Shown: positions 31,677 through 42,661 of the stretch, one piece after another
How positions within the stretch are numbered: the stretch's first letter is position 1
Layout: each line of letters starts with the position of its first letter
Assembly: GCF_963678975.1 (NCBI RefSeq)
Contig: NC_089279.1
Location: 28,205,609 to 28,269,608, forward strand
Source: Dysidea avara
Taxonomy: Eukaryota; Porifera; Demospongiae; Dictyoceratida; Dysideidae
Direction of reading: 5' to 3'
DNA length: 64,000 bases
The notes under the pieces: generated by a model
The model's database searches: none
Told to the model about the DNA's origin: nothing
What the model saw: the letters and a program-made list of their open reading frames with translations, nothing else
Position numbers and translations under genes: made by a program

Positions 31677-33102
31677 GTTGATGAATGGATTCAAGGAGTC
31701 TCTCGCCTATCTTCTTTTGCTGAGACACAGCCTCACGCATTTTATGCCGCTTTTGCCCATGCCAGGTTACCTTTCCAAGTGGAATTACTTTTTTCGTACC
31801 ACTCCAAATACTTCCAACTGGCTTTCACCTCTTCAATCTGCTGTTCGCAGCCATTTTCTTCCTAAGTTAGTACTGTATCCTGTTGGTGACGTTGAGCGAG
31901 AATTGTTTGGCCTTCCTGTGCGTTTTGGAGGTCTGGGCATCAGTAATCCTACCTTGACATCTGATGAGCAGTACACTTTTTCAAGGGAGCTGCTGCATGG
32001 CTTAACAGATTTGATTTACCATCAAAACCCTGCTTTGTCTGAAGATGTAGTTTATCATCAGCATAAGATTTTTCGTCATCTTCTGTCAAACAGCGATCCT
32101 TATCTAACCAATTACAGTCCACTCTTTCCAGCTGCCCTCCACCTTTGCGTTGAGCTGTTGAATGCTGCACCAAGAAAGGGTCTTCTTCTTGGCTTACTGC
32201 TCTTCCTCTAGAGCAGTAGACTATGGCTTTGCACTTCATAAGGGTGAGTTCATTGATGCCATTTGTTTAAGGTATAGCTACATGCCATCACGACTACCAT
32301 CTCACTGTGTGTGTGGCAAGGATTTTAGCCTATCCCACACCCTTAGCTGCCCACATGGTGCCTTTCTGATTATTCGGCATAATGAAATTAGGAATCTGAC
32401 AGCTAGTTTGATGTCTGAAGTCTGCCATAATGTCCAGATTGAACCACAGCTGCACCCTTTGTCTGGTGAGACTTTGCATTTTGCATTATCGCTCTGCCAT
32501 TCAGGATGATGACGCGAGGGTAGACATCAGGGCTTCCGGCTTCTGGAGGTGCCTATACCATCATACCTTCTTTGATGTGAGGGTTTTTAACTGCTTTGCA
32601 GCTTCTAATCGTTCCTCTACACTATCTACTGCTTTTTGAAAACATGACCTAAAGAAACGTCGTGCCTATGAGGAACGGATTCGGGAGGTGGAGCATGAGA
32701 GTTTTACCCCCCTTGTTTTTTCCACTTCAGGTGGCATGGGAGGGGCTGCTACCACCACTTATGAACATCTTGCCCACCTGCTGGGCGAGAAGTGGAATTC
32801 CCCATATTTTGGGGTGATGGGCTGGCTCTGTTGTGGTTTGGGGTTTTCCTTGCTCCGTTCTTCAGGTATGTGCATCAGGGGATCACGCTCAAGATCCAAG
32901 TGTCCATGTATGCCTCCAGCAGTTGATCTTGCATGTGTGCTGTTGCTGAAGGGCACCTTCCTGCCCATTGAACCCTGGGCATGCTGTAAGTTCTGTGTAG
33001 GTTCCTTTCTGTAGGTTATAATTAATTTTTCAAATATTTTCTTAGAATTCTATAGAGATGTGTGGGAGGAAGGGACTCCATTAGGGCCGGAGGGAAAAAA
33101 AA
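31677..33102 (+). mobile_element. 5'-truncated RLE-type non-LTR retrotransposon, copy 1
   Basis: Bounded by exact 14 bp repeats TCAAGAATCAAGGT at 31663-31676 and 33103-33116, with an A8 tail just before the second. This is the signature of target-primed reverse transcription. The coding content is the RT thumb and C-terminal domains only. The same family is present in opposite orientation at 33219-37863. Confidence 0.9.
31680..33000 (+). pseudogene. RT thumb plus C-terminal zinc-knuckle/nuclease-like region
   Basis: Across frames: ERELFGLPVRFGGLGISNP (about 31893-31950) is the thumb-region motif of this family. A CCHC-like knuckle CVCGKDFSLSHTLSC follows (about 32305-32350), then FLIIRHNEIRNLTASLMSEV, ARVDIRASGFW and DVRVFNCFA, then EEHESFTPLVFSTSGGMGGA-like sequence with EHESFTPLVFSTSGGMGG visible near 32690-32740. 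The pair RxDxxxxGFW...DVRVFxP could be a variant PD-(D/E)XK nuclease (inference). Several frameshifts and stops make it non-functional. Confidence 0.75.
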
Positions 33103-33319
33103 TCAAGAATCAAGGTTCTTTTATACTCGCTTTTACAAGTGAAAACAAGCCGGCGATCAAGTCGAAATTTTGACGATCAAGCTTCTTGATCACGTATCAA
33201 CCGGTATGGAAGTGACTGTTTTTTTTTTATCCGGGCTAGATGGACTGCCCTTGCCACCAGCACTAGGTGTTAAAGTGCTGGACAGCTGGAAAGACCAGCA
33301 ATCAAACAAGGCCACTAGA

Positions 33320-33700
33320 CTCCAAGCGACCCTCGGAGTAGGCCCGATGTTATTGGACGACGATTCGAAGAGCGATGACCCATCATTGAATATCTTAAAA
33401 GCGAAAAACAAAGCTTACATCGCAGCCAGAATAAGCATTTGCTGTAATTAATGCTGCGCTTCTCAGCCAACATTGTAGCAAACTTTCTATAAACTGTTGT
33501 AGCAGTGGGCCCCATGCCACCAGTAGCTGCAAACACCAGTGGTGAAAAGCAAGTTTTCTCAACCTCTCTAACACGCTCATCATAAGCCCGTCTTTTCTTA
33601 CGTTCAAGCAGATAACATCTAGACAATTGGGAACGAAAATCTGACTGTAGGAGCGCGCAAAAGGGTTGAACACCCGGGCATCGAAAAACGCACACTACCT
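33320..33700 (-). pseudogene. C-terminal end of RLE element copy 2
   Basis: In two frames: FDARVFNPFARS then KKRRAYDERVREVEKTCF, SPLVFAATGGMGPTATTVY and LRCKLCFSLLRYSMMGHRSS, aligning with 32570-32890 of copy 1. It is separated from the upstream part by the insertion starting near 33700. Confidence 0.8.
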
Positions 33701-34904
33701 ATTTCGACCCCAAAACATATCAGACAATTCAATGTATTTAAATGTCATTCAGCTACAGTATGAAAATGTACTGTTTGTTCAATTAGAATTTTAAAAATAA
33801 AACTGATTCTACAAAAACCTGTTAATTTTAGCAACTTTTATATGCTCAGCTGTATAGCACGTATATCATATAGGGGGTGGGTGGGAGGGTGCGGAGGGGA
33901 GGGGTGGTGAGCCGCCCACGCGCAAGAAGTGGTTGACAGTGAAAAAACAGTCTATAAGTATCATACAACTGTTTAAATATATACGTTCTTTGATATAGTA
34001 TATGCATTAGTTTGCCAGTGATAGTTATAAACGGCGAAAAGAATGTAATGAATTGCCCGCCCACGCCCAATTTGCGCCTTCGTTAAAATGGCCTTGCTCA
34101 AAGACGATTAAATGTCTATGACATAGTTTTCTGTATAAATACTTTGGTTTGTTTATCATGCTGTAATATTGTGCTGCTGTGTTATGCTATAATAATATTA
34201 ATGCTTATATTATTTAATGATGTTTGTTTCTATTACTTTAGTGCACGGTGGGAGGTGGAAGCGTCCATGATGATGATTGGGCAATGTGCAAATAAGGTGA
34301 GCGTATGCTTTGTAAAAAGAAGCCCACGTAGCTGTGCAGGGCTCATCTTCTGTACAGATCAGCTTCTGTATAGTCTTTCATTATTTTATTTTTCCCGAGG
34401 GGTAGCCAACGCCCACGCAAAACACAGAAATGGGGTTGTCAATGCCCAAGCAAAGCACCCAACTGGCGTATACGAGACTCCCAATCTTTATGTATTTTTA
34501 AAAGCATTTAGTGATATTGCTAACTAGTAACTACCTGTACAGTTGTTGATCTACATCTTGTTCTAGTTATTCATGATCGATCATTGTCTACTTTGTTAAA
34601 CTCACTTTCTCCTTTATTTTTACATGATTTAGGATTTAGGATTTGGTTTCTAATATATTTGTGTATTTCTGATTGGATTTCTCACATAGCATACAAGATT
34701 CCCAAGGCATTGGCTACCCCTCGCTTTTTACCAATAGCCAGTTCATCTCTAGTTGACAAAGATTGATATTACAAACTAAATTAAATTCTTGATCACAGAT
34801 ACACATTTCCCTTGTTGCTATATGTGGCACACCACAAAATTAACCAATGTAAACAACCATTACCATACCTTGTAGTGTTTTATTTTTATGTGAATATGTA
34901 GTGA

Positions 34905-35015
34905 AGTGTGTGTGTGTAGTGTGTAGTGTGTGTGTGTGTGTGTGTGTAGTGTGTGTGTGTGTGTGTGTGTGTGTAGTGTGTGTGTAGTGTGTGTGTAGTG
35001 TGTGTGTAGTGTGTG

Positions 35016-35053
<38 letters not shown>

Positions 35054-35070
35054 TGTGTGTGTAGTGTGTG
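34905..35070. repeat. TG microsatellite punctuated by TAG
   Basis: (TG)n blocks of 8-30 bp, each separated by TAG, giving TAGTGTGTG as the higher unit. The apparent His/Thr-rich ORF on the - strand is a translation of this tract. Confidence 0.95.
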
Positions 35071-35457
35071 CGTGGTAAAGATTTTTTAAATTCACCAATT
35101 TAAATGTGACTGTTTTTTCCACAGGTTTATACGTTGGAGAACTGCAAACAAGTAACTTGAAATTTTTATAATGACCATTTTTCAAAATATTTATTTGATT
35201 ACATGTACAAAATACAAAGATGTATCACGTGATCTAAAAAAGTTATTAGCATGATGTACAAGGACTATTGACCATTGAAAAGTTGATGAATTAAACATTC
35301 AAGAACGTAATACTTCTCCATTGCAACTCGCCCACGCAATATAGCGCGCGCGTCATTAATAATCAGTGCTCAGCCAGGGTATGCGACTATTGGATTGAGA
35401 TAGTGATTTTTATAAAATTATTTGTACCGTGTAAAACGTTCGTCACGAACGGTATAG

Positions 35458-35706
35458 CTAGCTGAAGTATTCAAGAAAGGATAGATCTAGCCTGGTATAA
35501 CCTGGAATCGTTAAAAAGTTTGCGCCTGGATTGTTGAGGTGAGCCAATATTTTCATGGCCAATGGTTCTATGTGTAATGTTAAACCCCCTACTTTGTACC
35601 ATGAAGAAGGCCGTATTAAGCTGTTACATTTTACGTGAAAGTAGATGTCATGCTGGCCATTCCTGCTAGAACCTGGAAAGGGTTTAAAAGTTATCTGACG
35701 CTCCAT
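35458..35706 (-). CDS. Unrecognised short ORF or terminal exon
   Basis: An 82-codon open frame beginning ATGGAGCGTCAG and ending with a TAG stop at 35458. The frame stays open upstream to about 35750, where a T8 tract and GGCAAG could be an acceptor. The peptide (MERQITFKPFPGSSRNGQHD, WYKVGGLTLHIEPLAM, FLTIPGYTRLDLSFLEYFS) is not repetitive and not recognised. It could be the last exon of a gene carried by the insertion, or chance. Confidence 0.25.
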   Translation of the reverse strand: MERQITFKPFPGSSRNGQHDIYFHVKCNSLIRPSSWYKVGGLTLHIEPLAMKILAHLNNPGANFLTIPGYTRLDLSFLEYFS

Positions 35707-35799
35707 AACAGAGCCTTGAAAACCTGCTTCCAGTGTAGACGCGTGTATCTTGCCAAAAAAAATTTTTTTATTAAAAGTCGCTTAATTGTTGGATATGAG

Positions 35800-36547
35800 T
35801 CCCTGGCAACAACATCGAGACGGGCGGCACCATCTTCTCTACTGGCAGTAGCAAATTGCAATGGCTCGCCTTCAACAGGCTGGAGAGCAGGCTCAGCACC
35901 AACATCACTGCACACTTCACTCAACAGACTTGCAGTTAAATCCCTGACTTCATTGTGGCGGATAGATGGAAACCCACCACAGGGACAAGTAAAGGCATGC
36001 TCCACACAAAATGCTGGTTTACCATAAACACATGTCTGAGGCAAGTTAACAGGTTGCCATCCGAATCTTAAACACAGAGCATCATGAAACTCCCCCTTGC
36101 TTAAGGCAAACCCAAGCTCAGCAATGGGGAGTGTTGTTAGCTTAGCCAACATGACACACCTCATTCTGACACAGCTTCAAAGGCACAACACAGATATGGA
36201 GACAGTTGATCACAAAGCAAGTCTGCTTGAGCAGATAGATCACTTCTGCGAGAGACCCATAAATCAAACTGGTACATTTGCTGATAAACATCTAAGGAAC
36301 GAGATATACATTTTCTTAAAAGATGGTCAGCAGCAACATGGCTCAAAGACAAAAACGATGAGGAAAAGTGAACAGTTGGAATGATGACACCAAGCCCTCC
36401 TAGGTGAGCAGGTAGTGAAAGCAGCTCTCGTTCGATGGAACCAAATGCTAGTCGGCAGGTCATAGCAGGAAGAAAACGAAGGCTCAGGACATCATCAAGT
36501 GGATGGAATAGTTCAAAATTCATAGGCACTGTTCGAGCAATATAACA
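35800..36547 (-). pseudogene. RT thumb and C-terminal domain of RLE element copy 2
   Basis: ERELLSLPAHLGGLGVIIP (about 36440) is the thumb motif also seen in copy 1. It is followed by ALSKGEFHDALCLRFGWQP, the knuckle region VYGKPAFCVEHAFTC (first cysteine changed to tyrosine), FPSIRHNEVRDLTASLLSEV and AARLDVVARDS. It ends at the junction with the 2.1 kb insertion. Confidence 0.8.
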
Positions 36548-36555
36548 CCAATGAT

Positions 36556-36955
36556 TAGGCACCAGCCTATTATACTTTTAATTTTGCCTATTATGCTATG
36601 CTGCAGTGCTCAAAATTTTTGCCTATTATGCTCATAATTATGTCTGCAGTTCCCATGTTTTGTTACTTTCTAATGGATAATGATAAACTTTTGCTTATGA
36701 ATAACTGGTTAAATGTAAAAGTTAATGCTCGTTGTGCATTAAGAATTTGGCTGCATTGTAAACTATAATAATAGTTGTGTCAAATAACTATGCTCCACTG
36801 CGGCATCAACTGTTCTGTCCATCTTTTTCAGTGGCATGCATTTTTGCTTACAGTATGACATAATTATTCTACCTATTATGCTAGTATTATGCTTGATGCT
36901 TTCAGGCACCTATTATGCTCAAAATTATTATGCCAGCATAATAGGTTGGTGCCTA
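36556..36955. mobile_element. hAT-like MITE, TIR TAGGCACCARCCTATTAT
   Basis: Ends TAGGCACCAGCCTATTATAC and GCATAATAGGTTGGTGCCTA (complementary with two mismatches). CCAATGAT is duplicated exactly at 36548-36555 and 36956-36963. The interior repeats CCTATTATGCT several times, so the terminal motif recurs inside. 400 bp, inserted in the RT ORF of RLE copy 2. Confidence 0.9.
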
Positions 36956-36963
36956 CCAATGAT

Positions 36964-37860
36964 GCAGAAACACATGTGTAAAGGCCAAATGTGCTGCCTG
37001 TGGTTGGGTGATAGCAATTTCAGAAAGCTTCTCCATCTCACCCACCCATGTAGAAGTCTTGTTTTGGACGTAACTGTTCACAAATTCATCAGTGCCCAAT
37101 GCAGAGCCAAGGTCCAGAATACCAGAATCAGTGATGACTACATTAATTCCCCGAAACAAAGCCCTAGTCTTACATAGATGTTGCAGCTTCACAATAAAGC
37201 AAGTCTTAACCGCATTAAAATATTTTGGAAAGTATCCAAAATCAGGTCCAGACAAATCAAGTGATCCCACCAAGAGCGGAGACTCTCCAGAGAGCCCCCA
37301 GCATGCAGAGGCATCGTCAGCATACCACATCTGAGAGACATCAATATCAGCTAATTTCTTAATCAGAGGCACAACACCCAGAGCATACATTGGCATTGCC
37401 TTGAGTTGTGCCCTCTTGGGAAAGTAAATAGTTACCATCAATATAAAGCTTGGAATCCTCACAATATGTATTAATAAAATTCTAGCAAAAGATGGACAAT
37501 GTTTCTAAGAGCCACTTGATGAATTAAGCAATTAAAAGCATTAGTGGCATCCACCTGAAAGACCACTTCCGCATCAGACAAATCAAAAACCTTTCTCATA
37601 GCATGGATGGCCGCCTCACAACCAGCAGGTTGGCCAGCACACAATTGCAAGGGACCAGCAGCCTACAACACATCATTTCAAATAACACATAAAACCGTCC
37701 TAGAAAGAAGTCGCCTACAAACCTCTCAAACTCCAATGGGCGTCACTCCTGGATGTTTGTCTAAAGCAATAAGACAGCAAGCAGTAAAAGCTGAAAGGCT
37801 GGCCGGATCAACTAGAGATGCAGCCAACCTCCTAGCAACAGCAGAGAGAGAATCACAGTG
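36964..37860 (-). pseudogene. Reverse transcriptase domain of RLE element copy 2
   Basis: On the - strand: ALDKHPGVTPIGV (about 37765), CAGQPAGCEAAIHAMRKVF (about 37630), VFQVDATNAFNCLIHQ (motif A with catalytic D, about 37565), MPMYALGVVPLIKKL (about 37395), WYADDAS (motif C, about 37320) and SGPDFGYFPKYFNAVKTCFI. The key aspartates are retained, but the frame breaks near 37470-37510 and a stop lies near 37660. After the MITE the protein resumes at 36547. Confidence 0.85.
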
Positions 37861-37873
37861 ACTGAAGTGACTG

Positions 37874-38457
37874 TTTTAGTTAAGCCCAGAGCTAAGTCCA
37901 GACAAACTACTGAGCTAGGTCTTACAGATGGCATACCAGCAGTGTAAATAAATTTAAAAATAGATGAAGACCTGCAGCTGCAGTAAGGATGTAGCATGAT
38001 CAATTAAGCACTCTACCAATTTTTTGATACCACAATTTAACACCGTCAAGCTAAAGTCTCCTGTGGTGCACCTTAGGTGGGGGATTTTACACTATGATTG
38101 CTATATTGCATGCATACAAACTCAAATTGTGTCCCTTGGGGAAGGAAGAACGGCTGTAGCCAAATACAGTATTACAATGATAACTGGATTTACCCTACTA
38201 TGGGGCACTTTATATTAAGGTATCAAGTAGGGAAAGTGAGATATGTGACCAACTGAATACAAAACCCAACTTCTTTTTTATGACTTGTTGGACATCAGGT
38301 GGGTGAAACCACTGAATGGGCTGTTTAGGTTTAAGTTTTATCTGGTGAATGCTCTTAGCGTTGTAGCAATAGACAGCTAAACAATTGATTTGTACAATTA
38401 TCATATGGATATTACAGGTACTATCATAAGTCATGAGTACAACTATAGTCTCACATA
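37874..38457. other. Flank with small repeat fragments
   Basis: 38060-38215 holds GTGGTGCACCTTAGG and CTACTATGGGGCACTTTA, related to the Harbinger-like MITE at 15845. 38127-38165 holds GGGGAAGGAAGAACGGCTGT, matching the LINE 3' end at 39812-39840. Confidence 0.45.
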
Positions 38458-38634
38458 GCCAGACCTTCTATGCACCAGGTGCTTATCAATCTTTAGCCTA
38501 TAAGCACTGGCCGTAAATCATTGACACCAAAAATCATCCTAATGTACAAATCGTACTAATTTGAAATAGGATCTACAGCAGGCACTTATAATCTAAAAAT
38601 TGATAAGTGCCTGGCACATATAGAAGGTCTGGCT
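38458..38634. mobile_element. Small MITE, TIR GCCAGACCTTCTAT, TA-flanked
   Basis: TAGCCAGACCTTCTATGC on the left and ATAGAAGGTCTGGCTA on the right. Just inside, GGTGCTTATCAATCTTTAG pairs with GATAAGTGCC. TA on both sides would fit a Tc1/mariner-type target. About 175 bp. Confidence 0.65.
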
Positions 38635-38639
38635 AAGCA

Positions 38640-39545
38640 AGACTAGCTAGAGTGCAACAGGCAATGCAGTTATGTATATGTGTGCCCCTATCATGCCTGT
38701 CAGTATACAGTAATTTTATGTATCATCAGGGCAATGCATACCTGTGATGTCTTTGAAGCATGGGAGTAGTAAAATGATAGAAGAACCAAGGAGGTCTGTT
38801 TTTGATAGAGAGCTCATAGTAGTAAATGGGAATATAGTTGTACTTAATTTTCAACTAAGAAACACTTATAAATAGTAATTAAATCAGTTCCAGCCACAAA
38901 GATTTACCTGGTTTGTAACATAACATCAATCAAATTGTTTTTGTTGTTTTTGTGTTTGTGGTATGCAATGCATATTAGTTGCACAGAGTTAATTGTGTTT
39001 ACTACTTCTACTAATAGGTGTGTAGAATGTGATGCCATGATTCAGACGATCAAGCAGTACTAATGATACACATGTTCATAATTTTAACCAGATCACCCAC
39101 TGAGCAGACCCAAATTTCACTGCCAGTACCACATTACCGGTATTATACTATGACGTGAACAATAATAATTGATTAGTGCATGGGCATGGTTCCACAGTAG
39201 CCTACAGACATGGATTCTTGCATACCCACAAGCTGCAATCGTAAGATTATCTGAAATTGGATCATGTGTGAAATGAATTATTCTGACGATGTGAAAGTGA
39301 ACTAACGTGGTAGCTCTGCTGCTTCTTTTATGAGCCATGCCCAGTTATTGGGATTACTGACTGTAGGCATATGTGTAGCCACTATCACTAGGCGTATTGC
39401 AGCTTAGATTTATAAACCTTAGTTTATAAATCTAGTAAAGTGGGTCAGACCTGGATGACCCTGACAAAATGTGACCTAGTTGACCTGACCCAATTTCAAT
39501 GCTGCTCTGCATATACCTGTATGTACCTTTGAGGGTAGGACAAAC
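38640..39545. other. No gene recognised
   Basis: AT-rich. A degraded piece of the GACCCGGAT hAT-like MITE lies at 39437-39500. No splice-bounded ORF. Confidence 0.4.
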
Positions 39546-39549
39546 CTAC

Positions 39550-39879
39550 TTTTGTAATCTTCGAAATAGGGATGTAGGGATTGTCATGATGCAGGTTCCA
39601 GTCCAGTTTTTGTAGTGAGATGAAAGTTATTGTTTTGGCTGTGAATAGAAGCTTAGTAAAGTGTGAGTCACTCCTTTGATAATATTACTATGATTGTATC
39701 TATGTATGTTTTTGTGTTGTAAGTTGTATTGTAATGGTTGTCTTTGTATCAGTTTTACCTTGCTTTGTTTAGTTTTGTGTGTACTGTCTATGTATTGTAA
39801 TGTGTCCCTCCGGGCAAGGAAGAATGGCTGTAGCAAAAGTGCTTGGAGGTTAAATATATAAATCAATCAATCAATCAAA
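39550..39879 (+). mobile_element. 3' end of a LINE with (AATC)n tail
   Basis: GTGTCCCTCCGGGCAAGGAA followed by GAATGGCTGTAGC and a TAAATAAATCAATCAATCAATC tail pattern (39850-39878) looks like the 3' UTR and simple-repeat tail of a CR1/L2-type LINE. The 3' UTR motif recurs at 38127. No coding part is present, so the insertion is heavily 5' truncated. Confidence 0.55.
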
Positions 39880-41145
39880 GGAAAACCTGCTTTACAACAC
39901 CATGACTATACATCCATGCAACTTGTGCTAACAGAACCTATTTACTATTTGTATATAGAAACCACAAAATTATAAAGGAATTATATCTTACAAAAATATA
40001 ATATATGTCATACAATGACATATCAGTATATGCCATAAACTTTCTCTGTTGTGGTATCCCTGATTTAAAGGTAGAGTTGGGCATGGCAAATCAGCTGCAT
40101 TACTTTGAATATGGTTTTGTGTAGCTATACTAGTGTAGTGACTGCTGGTTTTTAGGAAACCTACATGTAAAAGTATCGTTGTGTGCAGAGTTGGGGGTAA
40201 TGCATTGCAAATGTAACACATTAGTTTTTGGAGATGTAAAACTGCTACATAAGTGAAGAAAAGGCATAGGCAGAAGCAAGGTAGCAGAGAAACCTGTAAT
40301 TGTTTGGCACTAAGAAGAAAACCAAACCACGAGCCAAACCAACAGCCCTTCCTAAATTAGCAGGCTATTTGATGTATGCCATGTGTGCACTGACTGTGTG
40401 TACAATTTGACTTATATGCTACTAATTTGGTTGTGCATCCCATGGTACGTAGCTGAAGTGGCACTATCCAGATTGAGGATGACCAGGTTGAGATTCTACC
40501 AGACAGTGACAATATCCTTATATGAGACATGTGCTTGCATGTCATGCTATGTTAGAGGAGATACGTGCATGGCTGGAATTTGAAGGAGTTGTAGCAACTG
40601 TATACCCTGCTACCACACTGCATGTGCAAGGGCAATAAAGGACCGACATGGAAAATGCTATTTAGTATGCAGTTGTCTAGCTGAATTTAGTAGCTACCAT
40701 TACAAATGAACATAAAGATGCAATGAAAATCCAACCACTGCGGATTTTGTTGTTCATTTGATAGTCATTGCACTATTGTTTACATTTGCTGTTTTCATTG
40801 TGCTTTAAACATGTGAATCAAAATTAATTAAAACTCACTTGAGTATGGTATGTGGGGCTATGATTATGATTGCATGCATGTAAACATCAAAATAGCTATT
40901 AGCCAGCTAGTTGACCGAGTAAAGTGAACTGACCTATTCTCCATTACCAACTTTTGAGTGTACAAGAATGGAAATGACTGAATGCATACATAACACCCAC
41001 ATAATGATCACCTCTGTTATCTCTTTTTGCTTATACATGCAAGCACTTGTATACTTGTGGTTTTGCAGCCTTGTCCCATGTCTTTAGTAGCAATGGCTCT
41101 AACTAGCAAAGGCTCATGACATTTATTAGCATTGACATAATTGCA
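39880..41145. other. No gene recognised
   Basis: Unique-looking, AT-rich, without supported exons or repeats. Confidence 0.35.
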
Positions 41146-41235
41146 GCCATTTCTTAACCGCCACCTTTGATTTCACAAGTTTTTTTTGCCTATTGAAGGC
41201 CGCACTTTTTCCACAACTTGGCTGTTTGTTGTTTT
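41146..41235 (+). repeat. Diverged fragment of the foldback centre arm
   Basis: GCAGCCATTTCTTAACCGCC, TTTGATTTCACAAG and GGCCGCACTTTTTCCACAAC follow the same order as 58245-58335. A stand-alone remnant, not linked to minisatellite. Confidence 0.55.
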
Positions 41236-42200
41236 TGTGCAGATATAGATTATTAGCTTTACAGTGATCAACATTGAAGGTCTAAATTAATCGTACGCCA
41301 GCATAAGCAAAAACATTATTGAACATTATTCACTATCAATTGACTTGGTAAAATGAACTATCTTGGTAACTGCAGTCACATGCTGGTGATACTGAAGAGT
41401 ATTTACATAAATGTAATGACAATCTTGGAGAATCAAAGGCCCTAAAATGTTATTCATGCATTCTTTGTGTGTACACGTCACACATAAAAGTTCTTGTAAC
41501 CCTGGTTTTACACAATTGCATGGTTGTGTTTACATGGCTACAATCAATGTGCAGGGGAATACAAACATTGGTAGACCCTCCTTTCTTTTTTCTTCTTTTT
41601 TTGCAAGCAATAGCATTGGTATACTCAGCAATGCTTGAAGCATGTTATAATAGTGAGTATAATATTATCTCTTACTTATCCAGCCCCTAATCAGCAAAAC
41701 AGTATAGCTATTTGAGTAAAAAAATAATACACTGAACTTTAAAACTTCCCGTATAGATATCAACACCTAAAACAACCCTATCATGCATACAGCAATGGAA
41801 TAAGCTGTCAAGCACTGTGGTCACGTATAGAGTTTAATAATAACAGTTGCAACAAAAGTGTGCAGAACTTCCTAATGTAATTTTTTAGTTGGAGACATTG
41901 AGAAAATTTAGTTGGTGGAAATCCCAGATGGAAGTCCTGGTAATAACATTTTACACAGCATTGGTCTCTGGTGGTTATTGGAATTTTGGGTTGACATTTA
42001 TTGATTCTTCTGTTAAATTCCCATGTCACTGTCATTAATCATTCTTTGTCAGATGTTGTATGAGGAGGCTTGATGGAAATTGGGAGAAGTGATTGACCTC
42101 AGAATTATGAAAATTATGTTGGTCTTGATAGGAGTATTGGATTCAAGGCAGTCAATAACTCAGCGAAACTTTCATAATGAATCTTTGATTTGTAATATAA
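41236..42200. other. No gene recognised
   Basis: AT-rich flank of foldback copy 2. No exon or repeat supported. Confidence 0.35.
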
Positions 42201-42661
42201 TCAAGACACACGGTAGTGTGTCGTGCGGCCCAAGAAGGCGGCGCGCCACACCGTGAGTATATTTACAGGAAGAAAGTAAACGCGATTTTCACACCTTTGT
42301 AGCTCCGTGATTCCTTATCCGATTGAAACCAAAGTTGCTACAGAGGTGCCGGCTAGGTAGGGGAGTCCACATTCCAACTTTGAAGAAAATCGCTCCAGCC
42401 ATTTCCGAGATACGAGCGGCCAAAGTTTGGGTTTTTTTCTTCGTTTTTTTCTTCTTCTTGTACTTCTTCTTCTTCTTTTCGCACACTTTGTAAAATCCGA
42501 AATAAAACGAATGCGTGCTCCAATCGGGCTGAAATTTGGCACACTTAAAGGGCTCATTAAGGCGAATCTCAGTACCAAGCTTGGTAGGAATCCGATGAAC
42601 ATTCACGGAGTTATGACCGATTATTTGCGTAAAATAAGGTCGAAGGTCTGTCACGCCCACA

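Larger units (their letters stand above)
33705..35800. other. ~2.1 kb insertion of unknown nature in RLE copy 2
   Basis: It separates AARLDV (at 35820) from FDARVFNP (at 33690) of one retrotransposon ORF. It holds a GC-rich patch (33880-33925), a TG/TAG microsatellite (34905-35070), a CpG-rich patch (35325-35360, GCGCGCGCG) and an open - strand segment at 35706-35458. No terminal repeats or clear duplication were found, so it may be more than one event. Confidence 0.55.
33219..37863 (-). mobile_element. RLE-type non-LTR retrotransposon, copy 2, with nested insertions
   Basis: Exact 10 bp duplications GAAGTGACTG at 33209-33218 and 37864-37873. The - strand 3' end is an A10 tail (T run 33219-33228). 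This copy reaches further 5' than copy 1 and includes RT motifs. It is split by a hAT-like MITE (36556-36955) and by about 2.1 kb of unrelated DNA (about 33700-35800). Confidence 0.88.

Noticed and set aside
33170..33451. 93-codon + strand ORF
   Set aside because: Antisense to the 3' end of the RLE retrotransposon copy 2, whose - strand frame aligns with copy 1.
34886..35185. Thr/His-rich 99-codon ORF on the - strand
   Set aside because: Mostly the TG/TAG microsatellite; no domain or splice context.
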